DNA from: Microvirga sesbaniae
GTDB lineage: Bacteria; Pseudomonadota; Alphaproteobacteria; Rhizobiales; Beijerinckiaceae
Assembly (NCBI RefSeq): GCF_025460805.1
Contig: NZ_JAMXFJ010000023.1
Location: 1-58,031 of the forward strand
Direction: 5' to 3'
DNA length: 58,031 nt
The translations under genes and the position numbers were made by a program. The notes under the pieces are model-generated. The model worked only from the letters and a program-made list of their open reading frames with translations. It did not search any database and had not been told where the DNA came from. Shown here one piece after another: positions 33,850-42,977 of this stretch. Each line of letters starts with the position of its first letter. The stretch's first letter is position 1.

Positions 33850-34914
33850 ATGAATGATATGAGCTCCCGTCCGGCGTCGCCGCCGGAGATGTCCTCTGCC
33901 GAAGCCCTTCACCCGAAGGAGCGCCGTTCCCGCCGGTTCGCCTGGATCGGGATGGCAGCGAGCATCATTCTGTTCGGCGCCTCGCTGGTGGTTCTCTGGC
34001 ATATCGTGTCAGAGATCGACGTCAATGAATTGAAAGCGGCTTTCACCGCGGCCAGCCCCCGCCAGATCGGCCTCGCCGTCCTCCTGACCGCCGTCAGCTA
34101 CAGCCTTCTGACCTGCTACGACGCCATCGCCCTGCGGCAGCTCAAGCTGCAGATCCGCTATCGCACCACGGCGCTCGCCTCTTTCACCAGCTATGCGGTG
34201 AGCTTCACGCTGGGGTTCCCCTTGCTGACGGCCGGCACGGTCCGCTACTGGATCTACGCGCCGAAGGGCGTGAGCCCGGGGCGGGTGGCGAGCCTCACGG
34301 TGATCGCCGGCGTGACCTTCTGGCTCGGCATGGCCCTGGTTCTGGCCTGGAGCCTGATCAGCAAGGCCGACGAGCTGGCGAGCCTCGTCTATACCCACAT
34401 CTGGATGAACCAGCTGGTGGGCCTCGGCGCGGCGGTCTTCGTCGTCGGGTACATGATCTGGGTCTCGATCAAGCGGCGCGCCGTCAAGATCCAGGGCTGG
34501 AAGCTGGAGCTGCCGGGCTTTCGCCTGTCGCTGGCCCAGATCCTGATCGGTGCCGGGGATGTCTGCGCCGGCGCCGGAGTTCTCTTCGTGCTCCTGCCCG
34601 GGGGGCACAATCTCAGCTTCGAGACCTTCCTGGCGGTGTATATCTTCGCCGTCATGCTCGGCGTGGCCAGCCATGCGCCGGGCGGACTCGGGGTCTTCGA
34701 GGCCACCATTCTGCTGGCCCTGTCGAACTATCCCCGCGAGCCGGTCCTGGGTGCGCTGCTCCTCTATCGCCTGTGCTATTACCTCGTCCCCTTCGTGATC
34801 GCCCTGGCGATCCTGGGCGCCTACGAGATCCGCAACCGCATCCGGTCGGCCCGCCTGGCCTTCAAGCCCGACGAGACCGAGCTCTCCGGCGACGTCGAGC
34901 TTGGCGGACGGTGA
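33850..34914 (+). CDS. Flippase-like (UPF0104/YbhN family) integral membrane protein
   Basis: 354 residues with a polar N-terminal 35 and about eight membrane segments: IGMAASIILFGASLVVLWHIV, then SYSLLTCYDAIALRQL, FTLGFPLLTAGTVRYWIY, and so on. The lysylphosphatidylglycerol synthase transmembrane family is recognised from SFTLGFPLLTAGTVRYWIY and from VASHAPGGLGVFEATILLAL near residues 275-295. Bacterial relatives move lipids across the membrane. A TTG at 33838 or ATG at 33850 or 33859 could start it. phoR follows 58 bases downstream in the same direction and may be co-transcribed. Confidence 0.85.
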   Translation: MNDMSSRPASPPEMSSAEALHPKERRSRRFAWIGMAASIILFGASLVVLWHIVSEIDVNELKAAFTAASPRQIGLAVLLTAVSYSLLTCYDAIALRQLKLQIRYRTTALASFTSYAVSFTLGFPLLTAGTVRYWIYAPKGVSPGRVASLTVIAGVTFWLGMALVLAWSLISKADELASLVYTHIWMNQLVGLGAAVFVVGYMIWVSIKRRAVKIQGWKLELPGFRLSLAQILIGAGDVCAGAGVLFVLLPGGHNLSFETFLAVYIFAVMLGVASHAPGGLGVFEATILLALSNYPREPVLGALLLYRLCYYLVPFVIALAILGAYEIRNRIRSARLAFKPDETELSGDVELGGR

Positions 34915-34972
34915 CACCGGGGCGTGCCTCCCTTAAAGAGGACCGACCCCGCCTTCGAGACGTTCCAGCGCG

Positions 34973-36265
34973 ATGACCGATCCCGACGACCTCACGCCGG
35001 ACGCCCTCCGGCAGAGCGCCACTCCGATCCGGGACGCCGCCCTGCGCGGCGCCGTCGTCGCCTGCTTCGTGCTGGTCGCCGTGGCTTTGGTGCGGGGCCA
35101 CGGGGACGGGTGGCTTCTGGTCTGGGCCGGCGTGGCCGTCCTGGCGGGCATTCTCGTGGCCGGACCCAAGCGGCCGCTCGGAACGGGCCTCCGCCCACAG
35201 GCGAAGGCGTCCCCGCGCTCCAGCGTCGCCGAGGCGGTCCTGGCGCAGATCCCCGATCCGGTCATCCTGGTGGACCAGCGGGCGCTGGTGATCGAGGCGA
35301 ACCGGGCTGCCTACGACCTCCTGGCAGGCCTCAAGACGGGCCATCCCCTGTCCTTCGCCCTGCGCAGCCCTGACGTGCTCGACGGCATCCAGGACGTGCT
35401 GGACAGCGGCGAACCGCTCAAGGTCGAATATTCGGAGCGGATCCCGACGGAGCGGACCTTCGAGGTCCATATCGGTCCCCTGCAGGGCGACGTCCAGGAT
35501 ACGCAGGTCCAGGCCGGTGTCGTCCTGTTCTTCCGCGATCTCACCTCGGCCCGGCGCCTCGAGGCGATGCGCGCCGATTTCGTCGCCAATGCGAGCCACG
35601 AGCTGCGTACCCCCCTGGCCTCGCTTCTCGGGTTCATCGAGACCCTGCAGGGGCCTGCCCGCGAGGACGTGAAGGCCCGGGAGCGCTTCCTCGACATCAT
35701 GAAGGGTCAGGCCCAGCGCATGAAGCGCCTGATCGACGATCTCCTGTCCCTGTCGCGGATCGAGATGCGCGCGCATCTCTCGCCCACGCAGACGGTCGAT
35801 CTCGCCACGATTGCCTCTCAGATGGTCGAAACCCTCTCGCCGCTGGCCCAGGAGAGGGGAGTGGTCATCAAGGCCGCGCTGCCGGACCGGCCGGCTCTCG
35901 TCCTGGGCGACCGGGACGAGCTTCTGCGCATCGCCGAGAACCTGATCGAGAATGCGGTCAAGTACGGCGAAAGCGGGGGCCGGGTGGAGGTCGAGGTCGT
36001 GCGCATCGAAGGCTCCGCCCGGCAGGTCGCCTTCTCGGTCCAGGATCACGGCCCCGGCATCGCCCCGGAGCACCTGCCGCGCCTGACCGAGCGGTTCTAC
36101 CGGGTCGACGTCGCCCAGAGCCGGGACAAGGGCGGGACGGGCCTCGGCCTCGCCATCGTCAAGCACATCGTCAACCGGCACCGGGGGCAGCTGGCCATCG
36201 CCAGCGAGCCCGGGCAGGGCGCCCGCTTCACGGCGACCTTTCCCGAGGCCGGACCGCGCCCCTAG
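34973..36265 (+). CDS. phoR: Phosphate-regulon sensor histidine kinase PhoR
   Basis: 430 residues. Two N-terminal helices lie at about 23-42 (LRGAVVACFVLVAVALVRG) and 46-64. A PAS domain follows (about 82-195, ILVDQRALVIEANRAAYDLL). HisKA has the phosphoacceptor in NASHELRTPLASL (His about 208), and HATPase_c has ENLIENAVKYGESGG, DHGPGIAPEHLPRLTERF and GTGLGLAIVKHIV. This order is that of PhoR, which senses phosphate through the Pst complex and PhoU. The gene lies directly upstream of the pst operon, with phoB at its end, confirming the assignment. Confidence 0.95.
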   Translation: MTDPDDLTPDALRQSATPIRDAALRGAVVACFVLVAVALVRGHGDGWLLVWAGVAVLAGILVAGPKRPLGTGLRPQAKASPRSSVAEAVLAQIPDPVILVDQRALVIEANRAAYDLLAGLKTGHPLSFALRSPDVLDGIQDVLDSGEPLKVEYSERIPTERTFEVHIGPLQGDVQDTQVQAGVVLFFRDLTSARRLEAMRADFVANASHELRTPLASLLGFIETLQGPAREDVKARERFLDIMKGQAQRMKRLIDDLLSLSRIEMRAHLSPTQTVDLATIASQMVETLSPLAQERGVVIKAALPDRPALVLGDRDELLRIAENLIENAVKYGESGGRVEVEVVRIEGSARQVAFSVQDHGPGIAPEHLPRLTERFYRVDVAQSRDKGGTGLGLAIVKHIVNRHRGQLAIASEPGQGARFTATFPEAGPRP

Positions 36266-36266
36266 A

Positions 36267-36355
36267 GCATTTTTGGTGAAGTGGATCCGGTTCACCGTCA
36301 AAAAATGCGGCTCGGCAAAGACAAGAGATGGTTCCACGTGAGGGGAAGCAGCTCT
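36267..36355. repeat. Dispersed GAGCATTTTT palindrome
   Basis: GAGCATTTTTGGTGAAG...GGTTCACCGTCAAAAAATGC, with the arms GCATTTTTG / CAAAAAATGC and GTGAA / TTCAC. A close copy is at 10.65 kb. It lies between the phoR stop and the Pho box. Confidence 0.7.
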
Positions 36356-36405
36356 AGGTTCCGCCCTGTCGCGATGCTTTCGGCCTCCCCGAGGGATCCT
36401 TTGAG

Positions 36406-36434
36406 GTGTCATCCAATTGTCATCCAACCGTCGT
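36406..36434 (+). promoter_or_regulatory. Pho box (three PhoB half-sites) before pstS
   Basis: GTGTCAT (36406-36412), TTGTCAT (36417-36423) and CCGTCGT (36428-36434) repeat with an 11-base period and the identical spacer CCAA. The first two match the CTGTCAT half-site consensus closely and the third is degenerate. PhoB made at the end of this operon would bind here, making an autoregulatory circuit. Confidence 0.85.
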
Positions 36435-36527
36435 AGAGGAGACATCCGTCGGGCCTAGCTGTCCCATCGCGTGACGCGTCTCATGGCTTCCGAGCGGCCT
36501 GTCGCGCTTATGAACAGGAGTCTTACC

Positions 36528-37571
36528 GTGAAGATTTTGTCCTACGCCATTGCGGCCGGCCTTGCCGTCGCGAGCCTCACGACCACGGCATCTGCGGCCG
36601 ACATCACGGGCGCAGGCGCGACCTTCCCGTTCCCGGTCTATTCCAAGTGGGCCGAGGCCTACAAGAAGGAGACCGGCAACGGCATGAACTACCAGTCGAT
36701 CGGCTCCGGCGGCGGCATCAAGCAGATCCAGGCCAAGACGGTCGATTTCGGCGCCACCGATGCCCCGATGAAGGGGGAGGATCTCGAGAAGAACGGCCTT
36801 CTCCAGTTCCCGACCGTGATGGGCGCCGTGGTTCCGGTCGTGAACATCCAGGGCGTCCAGGCCGGCCAGATCAAGCTGACGGGCCAGGTTCTGGCCGACA
36901 TCTTCCACGGCAAGATCGCCAAGTGGAACGATCCCAAGATCGCCCAGCTGAACGCCGGCGTGACTCTCCCCAACGCCAACATCACGCCGGTCTACCGCTC
37001 CGATTCTTCGGGCACGACCAGCGTCTTCACCACCTACCTGTCGCAGGTCTCCGACGCCTGGAAGTCCGAGCTCGGCGCCGGCACGACTGTGAACTGGCCG
37101 ATCGGTCAGGGCGGCAAGGGCAACGAGGGCGTCGCCGCGACGGTCAAGCAGGTTCCGAACTCGATCGGCTACGTCGAGTACGCCTACGCCAAGCAGAACA
37201 ACATTCCCTACACCCTGCTCCAGAACAAGGCGGGCAAGTATCCGCAGCCTGAGATCAAGTCGTTCCAGGCCGCCGCCGCCAGCGCCAACTGGACGTCGGC
37301 TCCCGGCTTCGGCATCTCGCTGACCAACCAGCCGGGCGACGACGCCTGGCCGATCACGAACCCGACCTTCATCCTGGTCTACAAGACCGCGGACAAGCCC
37401 GAGCAGGCCGCCGAGGTGCTGAAGTTCTTCGACTGGTCCTTCAAGAACGGCGACAAGCTCGCCTCGGACCTCGACTACGTCCCGCTGCCGGACAACGTCG
37501 TCGAGCAGATCCGGTCGACCTGGTCCAAGGACATCAAGACCGGCGCCGGCCAGCCCGTCTACAAGATGTAA
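36528..37571 (+). CDS. pstS: Phosphate-binding protein PstS
   Basis: Periplasmic receptor of the high-affinity phosphate ABC transporter. The start is taken as GTG 36528 because AGGAG lies seven bases before; an ATG at 36510 has none. This gives 347 residues with signal peptide MKILSYAIAAGLAVASL... cleaved after TASA, leaving ADITGAGATFPFPVYSKW, the usual mature start. Phosphate-binding residues lie in GAGATFPFP, TDAPMKGEDLEK and SDSSGTTSVFT. It is the first gene after the Pho box and is probably the most strongly expressed of the operon. Confidence 0.96.
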   Translation: MKILSYAIAAGLAVASLTTTASAADITGAGATFPFPVYSKWAEAYKKETGNGMNYQSIGSGGGIKQIQAKTVDFGATDAPMKGEDLEKNGLLQFPTVMGAVVPVVNIQGVQAGQIKLTGQVLADIFHGKIAKWNDPKIAQLNAGVTLPNANITPVYRSDSSGTTSVFTTYLSQVSDAWKSELGAGTTVNWPIGQGGKGNEGVAATVKQVPNSIGYVEYAYAKQNNIPYTLLQNKAGKYPQPEIKSFQAAAASANWTSAPGFGISLTNQPGDDAWPITNPTFILVYKTADKPEQAAEVLKFFDWSFKNGDKLASDLDYVPLPDNVVEQIRSTWSKDIKTGAGQPVYKM

Positions 37572-37604
37572 GCTGGTCCCCGACCTGTTGATGGAGTAAG
37601 GCGG

Positions 37605-38579
37605 ATGGCTGTTCTGTCTGATGAGATCGTCGTGTCGAGCAACATGCAGGCCGGCCGCCGCCGTACTTCACCCTTCTTCGATCAGGGCTTCCGCTGGGCC
37701 AGTTACGGCTCCGCCCTGATCGTTCTCGCCGTCCTGGCCGGGATCATCGGCACGATGATCTACGGCGGATGGGCCGCCTTCCGGGAATTCGGCCTCGGGT
37801 TCGTCACGTCCAGCATCTGGAACGTGGGCGGGGAGCAGTTCGGCGCCTGGGTGGCCATCACCGGCACCCTGACCTCGGCCCTGATCGCCCTCGTGATCGG
37901 CGTGCCGATCTCCATCGGCATCGCGATCTTCCTGACGCAACTCTGCCCGCCGTGGCTCCGGCGCCCGGTCTCCACCGTCATCGAGCTGCTGGCGGCGGTG
38001 CCCAGCATCATCTACGGCATGTGGGGCCTCTTCGTCTTCGCGCCGCTCTTCGCCAACTACGTCCAGATTCCCCTGTCGACCATCGTCGAGGGGATGCCGA
38101 TCCTTGGAACCGTCCTCTACGCACGGGTGCCGTCCGGCGTCGGCATGCTGACGGCGGGCATCATCCTGGCGATCATGATCATTCCCTTCATCGCGTCGAT
38201 CACGCGCGACATGCTGGACCAGATCCCCAGCATCCTGCGCGAGAGCGCCTACGGGGTCGGCTGCACCACCTGGGAGGTGGTGCGCCACGTTCTGCTGCCT
38301 CAGGCGGGCGTCAGCATCATCGGGGCCGTCATGCTGGGCCTCGGCCGTGCGCTCGGCGAGACGATGGCGGTGACTTTCGTGATCGGCAACGCGAACCGCC
38401 TGTCCCTGTCGCTCTTCGACCCGAGCTCGACGATCGCGTCCCGGATCGCGAACGAGTTCAACGAAGCCTCCGGCATGCATATGAGCGCCCTGCTGGCCCT
38501 CGGCTGCATTCTGTTCGTGGTCACTTTCATCGTCCTCGCGCTCGCCCGCCTTCTGATCGCCCGCGTGAAAACCCCTTGA
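37605..38579 (+). CDS. pstC: Phosphate ABC transporter permease PstC
   Basis: 324 residues with six main membrane segments. The first follows FRWASYGSALIVLAVLAGIIGTM. The binding-protein-dependent transport signature loop (IPSILRESAYGVGCTTWEVVRHVLLPQAG) contacts the ATPase. LGRALGETMAVTFVIGNA is typical of PstC. It forms the membrane channel with PstA. It begins 33 bases after pstS and ends 10 bases before pstA. Confidence 0.96.
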   Translation: MAVLSDEIVVSSNMQAGRRRTSPFFDQGFRWASYGSALIVLAVLAGIIGTMIYGGWAAFREFGLGFVTSSIWNVGGEQFGAWVAITGTLTSALIALVIGVPISIGIAIFLTQLCPPWLRRPVSTVIELLAAVPSIIYGMWGLFVFAPLFANYVQIPLSTIVEGMPILGTVLYARVPSGVGMLTAGIILAIMIIPFIASITRDMLDQIPSILRESAYGVGCTTWEVVRHVLLPQAGVSIIGAVMLGLGRALGETMAVTFVIGNANRLSLSLFDPSSTIASRIANEFNEASGMHMSALLALGCILFVVTFIVLALARLLIARVKTP

Positions 38580-38589
38580 GAGGTGAAGG

Positions 38590-39486
38590 ATGGATACCGC
38601 CGTGTATGACCAGGCCCCGACCGTCGCTCACGCTCCCTGGGGCCGCGTGCGCCGCAGCCGCTATCTCGCCGATCGCGTGCTCAAGATCACCTGTACCCTG
38701 TTCACCCTGCTGGGGGCCTTCGTCCTCGGCTGGATCCTTCTGATGCTCCTGGTGGAAGGAATCGGCGGCCTCTCGCCCGCGGTCTTCACGCAAACCACTC
38801 CTGGTCCCGGAACCGAGGGAGGCGGCATCGCCAATGCGATCGTCGGCAGCCTGGTCCTCACGACACTCGGCATCGTGGTCGCAACCCCCATCGGGGTGCT
38901 CGCGGGGACCTATCTGGCCGAATACGGCAAGGGCTCGGCGCTCGCGACCGTCATCCGGTTCGTGAACGACATCCTGCTGGCCGCGCCGAGCATCCTCATC
39001 GGTCTCTTCGTCTACATCCTGATGGTGCAGCCGATGGGCGGCTACTCGGGATGGGCCGGCGGCGTGGCCCTGGCGATCATCGCCATTCCGGTGATCGTCC
39101 GCTCGACGGAGGACATGCTCCGGCTGGTGCCCGGCTCCCTGCGCGAGGCCGGAGCCGCCCTCGGGGCTCCCATGTCCAAGGTGATTGTGGCGATCAGCTG
39201 GAAGGCGGCCCGGGCCGGCATGGTGACGGGCGTGATCCTCGCGACCGCGCGCATCGCCGGCGAGACGGCGCCGCTGCTCTTCACCGCCCTCAACAATACC
39301 TTCTGGTTCAGCCCGACCCTGATGGGCGGCGTTTCGAACCTGCCGGTCACCATCTATCAGTTCGCCCTGGCTCCCTACGCGAACTGGCGCGAACTCGCCT
39401 GGGCCGGCGCCCTCATCATCACCCTGTCGATCCTGGCGCTGTCCGTCGTGGCGCGCCTCCTCCTGAGCAAGGACAAAGCCCGATGA
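38590..39486 (+). CDS. pstA: Phosphate ABC transporter permease PstA
   Basis: 298 residues and six membrane segments, starting with VLKITCTLFTLLGAFVLGWI. Signatures are TPGPGTEGGGIANAIVGSL, the coupling loop LVPGSLREAGAALGAPMSKV and ARIAGETAPLLFTALNN. Partner of PstC. Its stop overlaps the pstB start (ATGA), indicating translational coupling. Confidence 0.96.
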   Translation: MDTAVYDQAPTVAHAPWGRVRRSRYLADRVLKITCTLFTLLGAFVLGWILLMLLVEGIGGLSPAVFTQTTPGPGTEGGGIANAIVGSLVLTTLGIVVATPIGVLAGTYLAEYGKGSALATVIRFVNDILLAAPSILIGLFVYILMVQPMGGYSGWAGGVALAIIAIPVIVRSTEDMLRLVPGSLREAGAALGAPMSKVIVAISWKAARAGMVTGVILATARIAGETAPLLFTALNNTFWFSPTLMGGVSNLPVTIYQFALAPYANWRELAWAGALIITLSILALSVVARLLLSKDKAR

Positions 39487-40301
39487 GCACCATCGCCCTC
39501 AACACGAGCAGCGCCATCGGCAACGCGGCCGCGGCCGATACCGGGGCGCCGGTGCGCATCGCGGTCAAGAACCTCAACTTCTACTACGGCGATTTCCGCA
39601 GCCTGAAGGACATCTCGATCGATTTCTACGACCGCCAGGTCACGGCCCTCATCGGCCCCTCCGGCTGCGGGAAGTCGACCCTGCTGCGAACCTTCAACCG
39701 CATCTACAGCCTCTATCCCGAGCAGCGCGCCGACGGACAGATCCTGCTCGACGGGCAGAACGTGCTCTCGCCCTCGATCGACGTGAACGAGCTTCGCGCC
39801 CGCGTCGGCATGGTGTTCCAGAAGCCGACGCCGTTCCCCATGTCGATCTACGACAACATCGCGTTCGGCATCCGCCTCTACGAGAAGCTGCCGAAATCCG
39901 AGCTCGACGGACGCGTCGAGGAGGCCCTGCGCAAGGCGGCGCTCTGGGACGAGGCGAAGGACAAGCTGCGCCAGTCCGGCATGGGCCTGTCGGGCGGCCA
40001 GCAGCAGCGCCTGTGCATCGCGCGCACCATCGCCCAGCGACCCGAGGTGATCCTGCTCGACGAGCCGACCTCGGCCCTCGACCCCATCTCCACCGGCAAG
40101 ATCGAGGAGCTGATCGAGCAGCTGCGCTCGGAATTCACCATCGTGATCGTCACGCACAACATGCAGCAGGCAGCGCGCATCTCGCAGTTCACGGCCTTCA
40201 TGTATCTGGGCGAGCTCGTGGAGTTCGGGCCCACGACCAGGATGTTCATGAACCCGACCAAGAAGCAGACTCAGGACTACATCACGGGCCGCTTCGGCTG
40301 A
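39483..40301 (+). CDS. pstB: Phosphate ABC transporter ATP-binding protein PstB
   Basis: 272 residues. Walker A GPSGCGKSTLLRTFNR, Q-loop in VGMVFQKPTPFPMS, signature LSGGQQQRLCIARTIA, Walker B VILLDEPTSALDP, and the switch His in IVIVTHNMQQA. It energises phosphate uptake through PstCA. The start codon at 39483 is embedded in the pstA stop; a longer frame upstream lies inside pstA. Confidence 0.97.
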   Translation: MSTIALNTSSAIGNAAAADTGAPVRIAVKNLNFYYGDFRSLKDISIDFYDRQVTALIGPSGCGKSTLLRTFNRIYSLYPEQRADGQILLDGQNVLSPSIDVNELRARVGMVFQKPTPFPMSIYDNIAFGIRLYEKLPKSELDGRVEEALRKAALWDEAKDKLRQSGMGLSGGQQQRLCIARTIAQRPEVILLDEPTSALDPISTGKIEELIEQLRSEFTIVIVTHNMQQAARISQFTAFMYLGELVEFGPTTRMFMNPTKKQTQDYITGRFG

Positions 40302-40330
40302 TCGAAGCCCTTCAAGGGAGATTGAATCCA

Positions 40331-41044
40331 ATGGCGGAGCATATCGTCAGCTCCTACGACAACGACCTTCAGGGTCTCCGGCAGCGCATCTCCGAGATGG
40401 GCGGCATCGCCGAGAAGATGCTCGTGGAATCCATCACGGCGCTCGTCCGGCACGACAAGGCGCTGGCCCAGAACGTGGTGATTTCCGACAAGCGTCTCGA
40501 CGTTCTCCAGCGCGAGGTGGAGGAGAGCGCCATCCTGACCATCGCCCGGCGCCAGCCGCTGGCCGTCGATCTGCGCGAGACGATCTCGGCCATCCGCATC
40601 TCCGGGGACGTCGAGCGGATCGGCGACATGGCCAAGAACATCGGCAAGCGGGCCCTGGCGATCGGCGACGACTTCCAGCCGCAGAAGATCGTCGTCGGCC
40701 TCCAGCACATGGGCGATCTCGTCCTCGGGCAGCTCAAGGACGTGCTCGACGCCTATGCGCAGAAGGACACGGAGAAGGCCCTCGACGTGTGGAAGCGGGA
40801 TGGCGCCATCGACGCGCTCTACACGTCCCTGTTCCGCGAGCTCCTGACCTACATGATGGAGGATCCGCGCAACATCTCGTTCTGCACGCATCTCCTGTTC
40901 TGCGCCAAGAACATCGAGCGCATCGGCGATCACACCACCAACATCGCCGAGACGGTTCACTACCTGGTGACGGGCGAGACGCTGGCCATCGACCGGCCCA
41001 AGAACGACCGCTCCATCGACACGACGGTCGCGACGGGAGTCTGA
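40331..41044 (+). CDS. phoU: Phosphate signalling regulator PhoU
   Basis: 237 residues, all-helical, built of two PhoU repeats. Each contains a metal-site motif: ISGDVERIGDMAKNIGKRA in the first and CAKNIERIGDHTTNIAE in the second. PhoU connects the Pst complex to PhoR, keeping PhoB inactive when phosphate is plentiful. It begins 29 bases after pstB and ends three bases before phoB. Confidence 0.96.
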   Translation: MAEHIVSSYDNDLQGLRQRISEMGGIAEKMLVESITALVRHDKALAQNVVISDKRLDVLQREVEESAILTIARRQPLAVDLRETISAIRISGDVERIGDMAKNIGKRALAIGDDFQPQKIVVGLQHMGDLVLGQLKDVLDAYAQKDTEKALDVWKRDGAIDALYTSLFRELLTYMMEDPRNISFCTHLLFCAKNIERIGDHTTNIAETVHYLVTGETLAIDRPKNDRSIDTTVATGV

Positions 41045-41047
41045 CGC

Positions 41048-41764
41048 ATGGGACCTCGCGTTCTAATCGTCGAGGACGAAGAGCCCTTGATGCTGCTCCT
41101 GCGCTACAACCTCGAAGCCGAAGGCTACGAGGTGGACAGCGTATCGCGCGGAGACGAGGCGGAGATCCGCCTGCGGGAGCAGGTGCCCGACATCGTGCTG
41201 CTCGACTGGATGCTGCCCGGCCTGTCGGGGATCGAGCTCTGCCGGCGCATCCGCGCCCGGACCGAGACCGAACGCTTGCCGGTGATCATGCTCACGGCGC
41301 GCGGCGAGGAGGGCGACCGCATCCGCGGCCTCTCCACGGGCGCCGACGACTACATCGTCAAGCCCTTCTCGGTGCCGGAGCTGCTGGCCCGCGTGCGCGC
41401 GCTGCTGCGCCGTGCGAAGCCCGCCCATATCGCCACCCTGCTCAAGGCGGGCGACATCGAGCTCGACCGCGAGACCCACCGCGTGCGCCGCGCCGGCCTA
41501 GAGCTGCACTTGGGTCCGACCGAGTTCCGCCTGCTGGAGTTCCTGATGCAGAGCCCGGGGCGTGTCTTCTCCCGCGAGCACCTGCTCAATGCCGTCTGGG
41601 GTCACGACGTCTATATCGACGAGCGCACCGTCGACGTGCATGTGGGCCGTCTGCGCAAGGCCATCGGCCTGCCGCGCCGCCCCGATCCGATCCGCACCGT
41701 GCGCGGCGCCGGCTATTCCTTCGACGAGACCTTCGCCCGCGAGGAGCAGACCGTGAGCGCCTGA
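41048..41764 (+). CDS. phoB: Phosphate-regulon response regulator PhoB
   Basis: 238 residues of the OmpR/PhoB class. The receiver domain has the acidic pair in VEDEEPL, phosphoacceptor Asp in VLLDWMLPGLSG (about 53), Thr in MLTARGEEGD and Lys in DYIVKPFSVPEL. The winged-helix DNA-binding domain (about 140-232) includes LGPTEFRLLEFLMQSPGRVF and DERTVDVHVGRLRKAI. Partner of PhoR and binder of the Pho box upstream of pstS. Last gene of the module. Confidence 0.97.
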   Translation: MGPRVLIVEDEEPLMLLLRYNLEAEGYEVDSVSRGDEAEIRLREQVPDIVLLDWMLPGLSGIELCRRIRARTETERLPVIMLTARGEEGDRIRGLSTGADDYIVKPFSVPELLARVRALLRRAKPAHIATLLKAGDIELDRETHRVRRAGLELHLGPTEFRLLEFLMQSPGRVFSREHLLNAVWGHDVYIDERTVDVHVGRLRKAIGLPRRPDPIRTVRGAGYSFDETFAREEQTVSA

Positions 41765-41789
41765 CGTCCGAGGCCCTGACCATCCCCCG

Positions 41790-42020
41790 TCATGGCGGGG
41801 CTTGGCCGGGCTTGGCCGGGCTTGTCCCGGCCATCCCGATCCGGTGAGGCTCTGGGTCTCGAACGATCGGGATCACCGGCACAAGGCCGGTGATGCCGGG
41901 GACGGTGGTACGGTCCTGCCACCCTCCCACGTCATGGCCGGCCTTGTGCCGGCCATCCCGATCATGAAAAGCACCGCGCCCCACCGTATCGGGATCACCG
42001 ACACAACGCCGGTGATGACG
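41790..42020. repeat. Two REP-like bipartite palindromes after phoB
   Basis: Units at about 41790-41902 and 41930-42019, both with GTCATGGC arms on the left and ATCACCGG...CCGGTGATG arms on the right. The first has an expanded left arm in which GGGCTTGGCC is repeated in tandem before GGGCTTGTCC. Confidence 0.83.
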
Positions 42021-42074
42021 GCGGAGAGAGCCTGTCCTCGCTCTCGGGTCTTGTTCGACCCGTGGGTCTCCAGG

Positions 42075-42122
42075 TTCCAGTGACGGCGAAATAAAGAATT
42101 CCAGTGACGGCGAAATAAAGAA
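42075..42122. repeat. Perfect 24-bp tandem duplication
   Basis: The 24-base unit beginning TTCCAGTGACGGCG and ending AAATAAAGAA occurs twice, head to tail with no gap. It directly abuts the terminator hairpin between phoB and gcrA. Confidence 0.9.
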
Positions 42123-42155
42123 AAGGCCGCGCTGACGTCGTCAGCGCGGCCTTTT
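42121..42155. terminator. Bidirectional terminator between phoB and gcrA
   Basis: Stem AAAAGGCCGCGCTGA / TCAGCGCGGCCTTTT with a CGTCG loop; an A tract on the left and T tract on the right. It serves the convergent phoB and gcrA ends. Confidence 0.9.
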
Positions 42156-42172
42156 CCTTGACACGGTCGTGC

Positions 42173-42709
42173 TCAGGCGCGGGCGAGCCGGCGCTCACGC
42201 TTGCGGTCGGCCACCGGCTGGTAGGCGATGCGGGCGTGATGGGTGCAATAGGGCAGGCCGGTGATCGAGCGGGCGCCGCAGAAGCGGAACTCGGGCTTCG
42301 TCGGGTCGCCCATGGGCCAGCGGCACATGGACTCGCGCAGATCCATGATCGTCACCCGCTCGGACATGGGAATGGCGACCTCGTCCTCGGCGAACACCAC
42401 GGGTTCCTCGGCCACGGGCTGCAGCGGGATCGGAGCCAGCACCACGTTGTTATTGTGCGGCTGGGGCGGGATCGGCGCCGGCGCGCTCGGGGCGCGGGTC
42501 GCCTTGCGGGGACGGGCGGCCGCCGCAGCGACAGGTTTCGCGTCCTTGGCCCGGCCGGACAGGCCGAGGCGGTGAACCTTGCCGATCACCGCGTTGCGGG
42601 TCACGTTGCCAAGCTCGGCGGCGATCTGGCTCGCGCTCAAACCATCGGTCCAGAGCTTCTTGAGAAGCTCGACCCGCTCGTCCGTCCAAGTTCCGCCCGC
42701 ATCCATCAT
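42173..42709 (-). CDS. gcrA: Cell-cycle regulator GcrA
   Basis: 178 residues. N-terminal DNA-binding region WTDERVELLKKLWTDGLSASQIAAELG with NVTRNAVIGKVHRLGLSGR, a variable Ala/Pro linker, and a C-terminal Cys/His cluster (MCRWPMGDP, FRFCGARSITGLPYCTHHAR) that contacts sigma-70. GcrA binds the housekeeping sigma factor and activates genes with CcrM-methylated GANTC promoters in alphaproteobacteria. The start ATG 42709 follows AAGGAGG by about 10 bases. The frame extends upstream to 42880 without any site for initiation. Confidence 0.95.
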   Translation of the reverse strand: MMDAGGTWTDERVELLKKLWTDGLSASQIAAELGNVTRNAVIGKVHRLGLSGRAKDAKPVAAAAARPRKATRAPSAPAPIPPQPHNNNVVLAPIPLQPVAEEPVVFAEDEVAIPMSERVTIMDLRESMCRWPMGDPTKPEFRFCGARSITGLPYCTHHARIAYQPVADRKRERRLARA

Positions 42710-42977
42710 TTTTAAACTTTCCTCCTTCGCGCCAGGCGTCAAGCTCAGAATCCCGGATGCCTCGCGGACAGGTTTTTGTGTCCGACCGCGTTGCGAGGAT
42801 CGCTCCTGAGGGTGAATGCCGTGGCACGAATGCTGTACTCGACTACCCCGAAGGTACAGGATGGGTGGACTCGGGCGCAAGAGTCCCCGTTAAGGCCCTG
42901 TCGTTTTCCCCAAGGAACTCGCCCGGGCCCGTAACCGGCAAAAATTCCTTGTGATGAGTGACTTCATTTCTCTTGAA

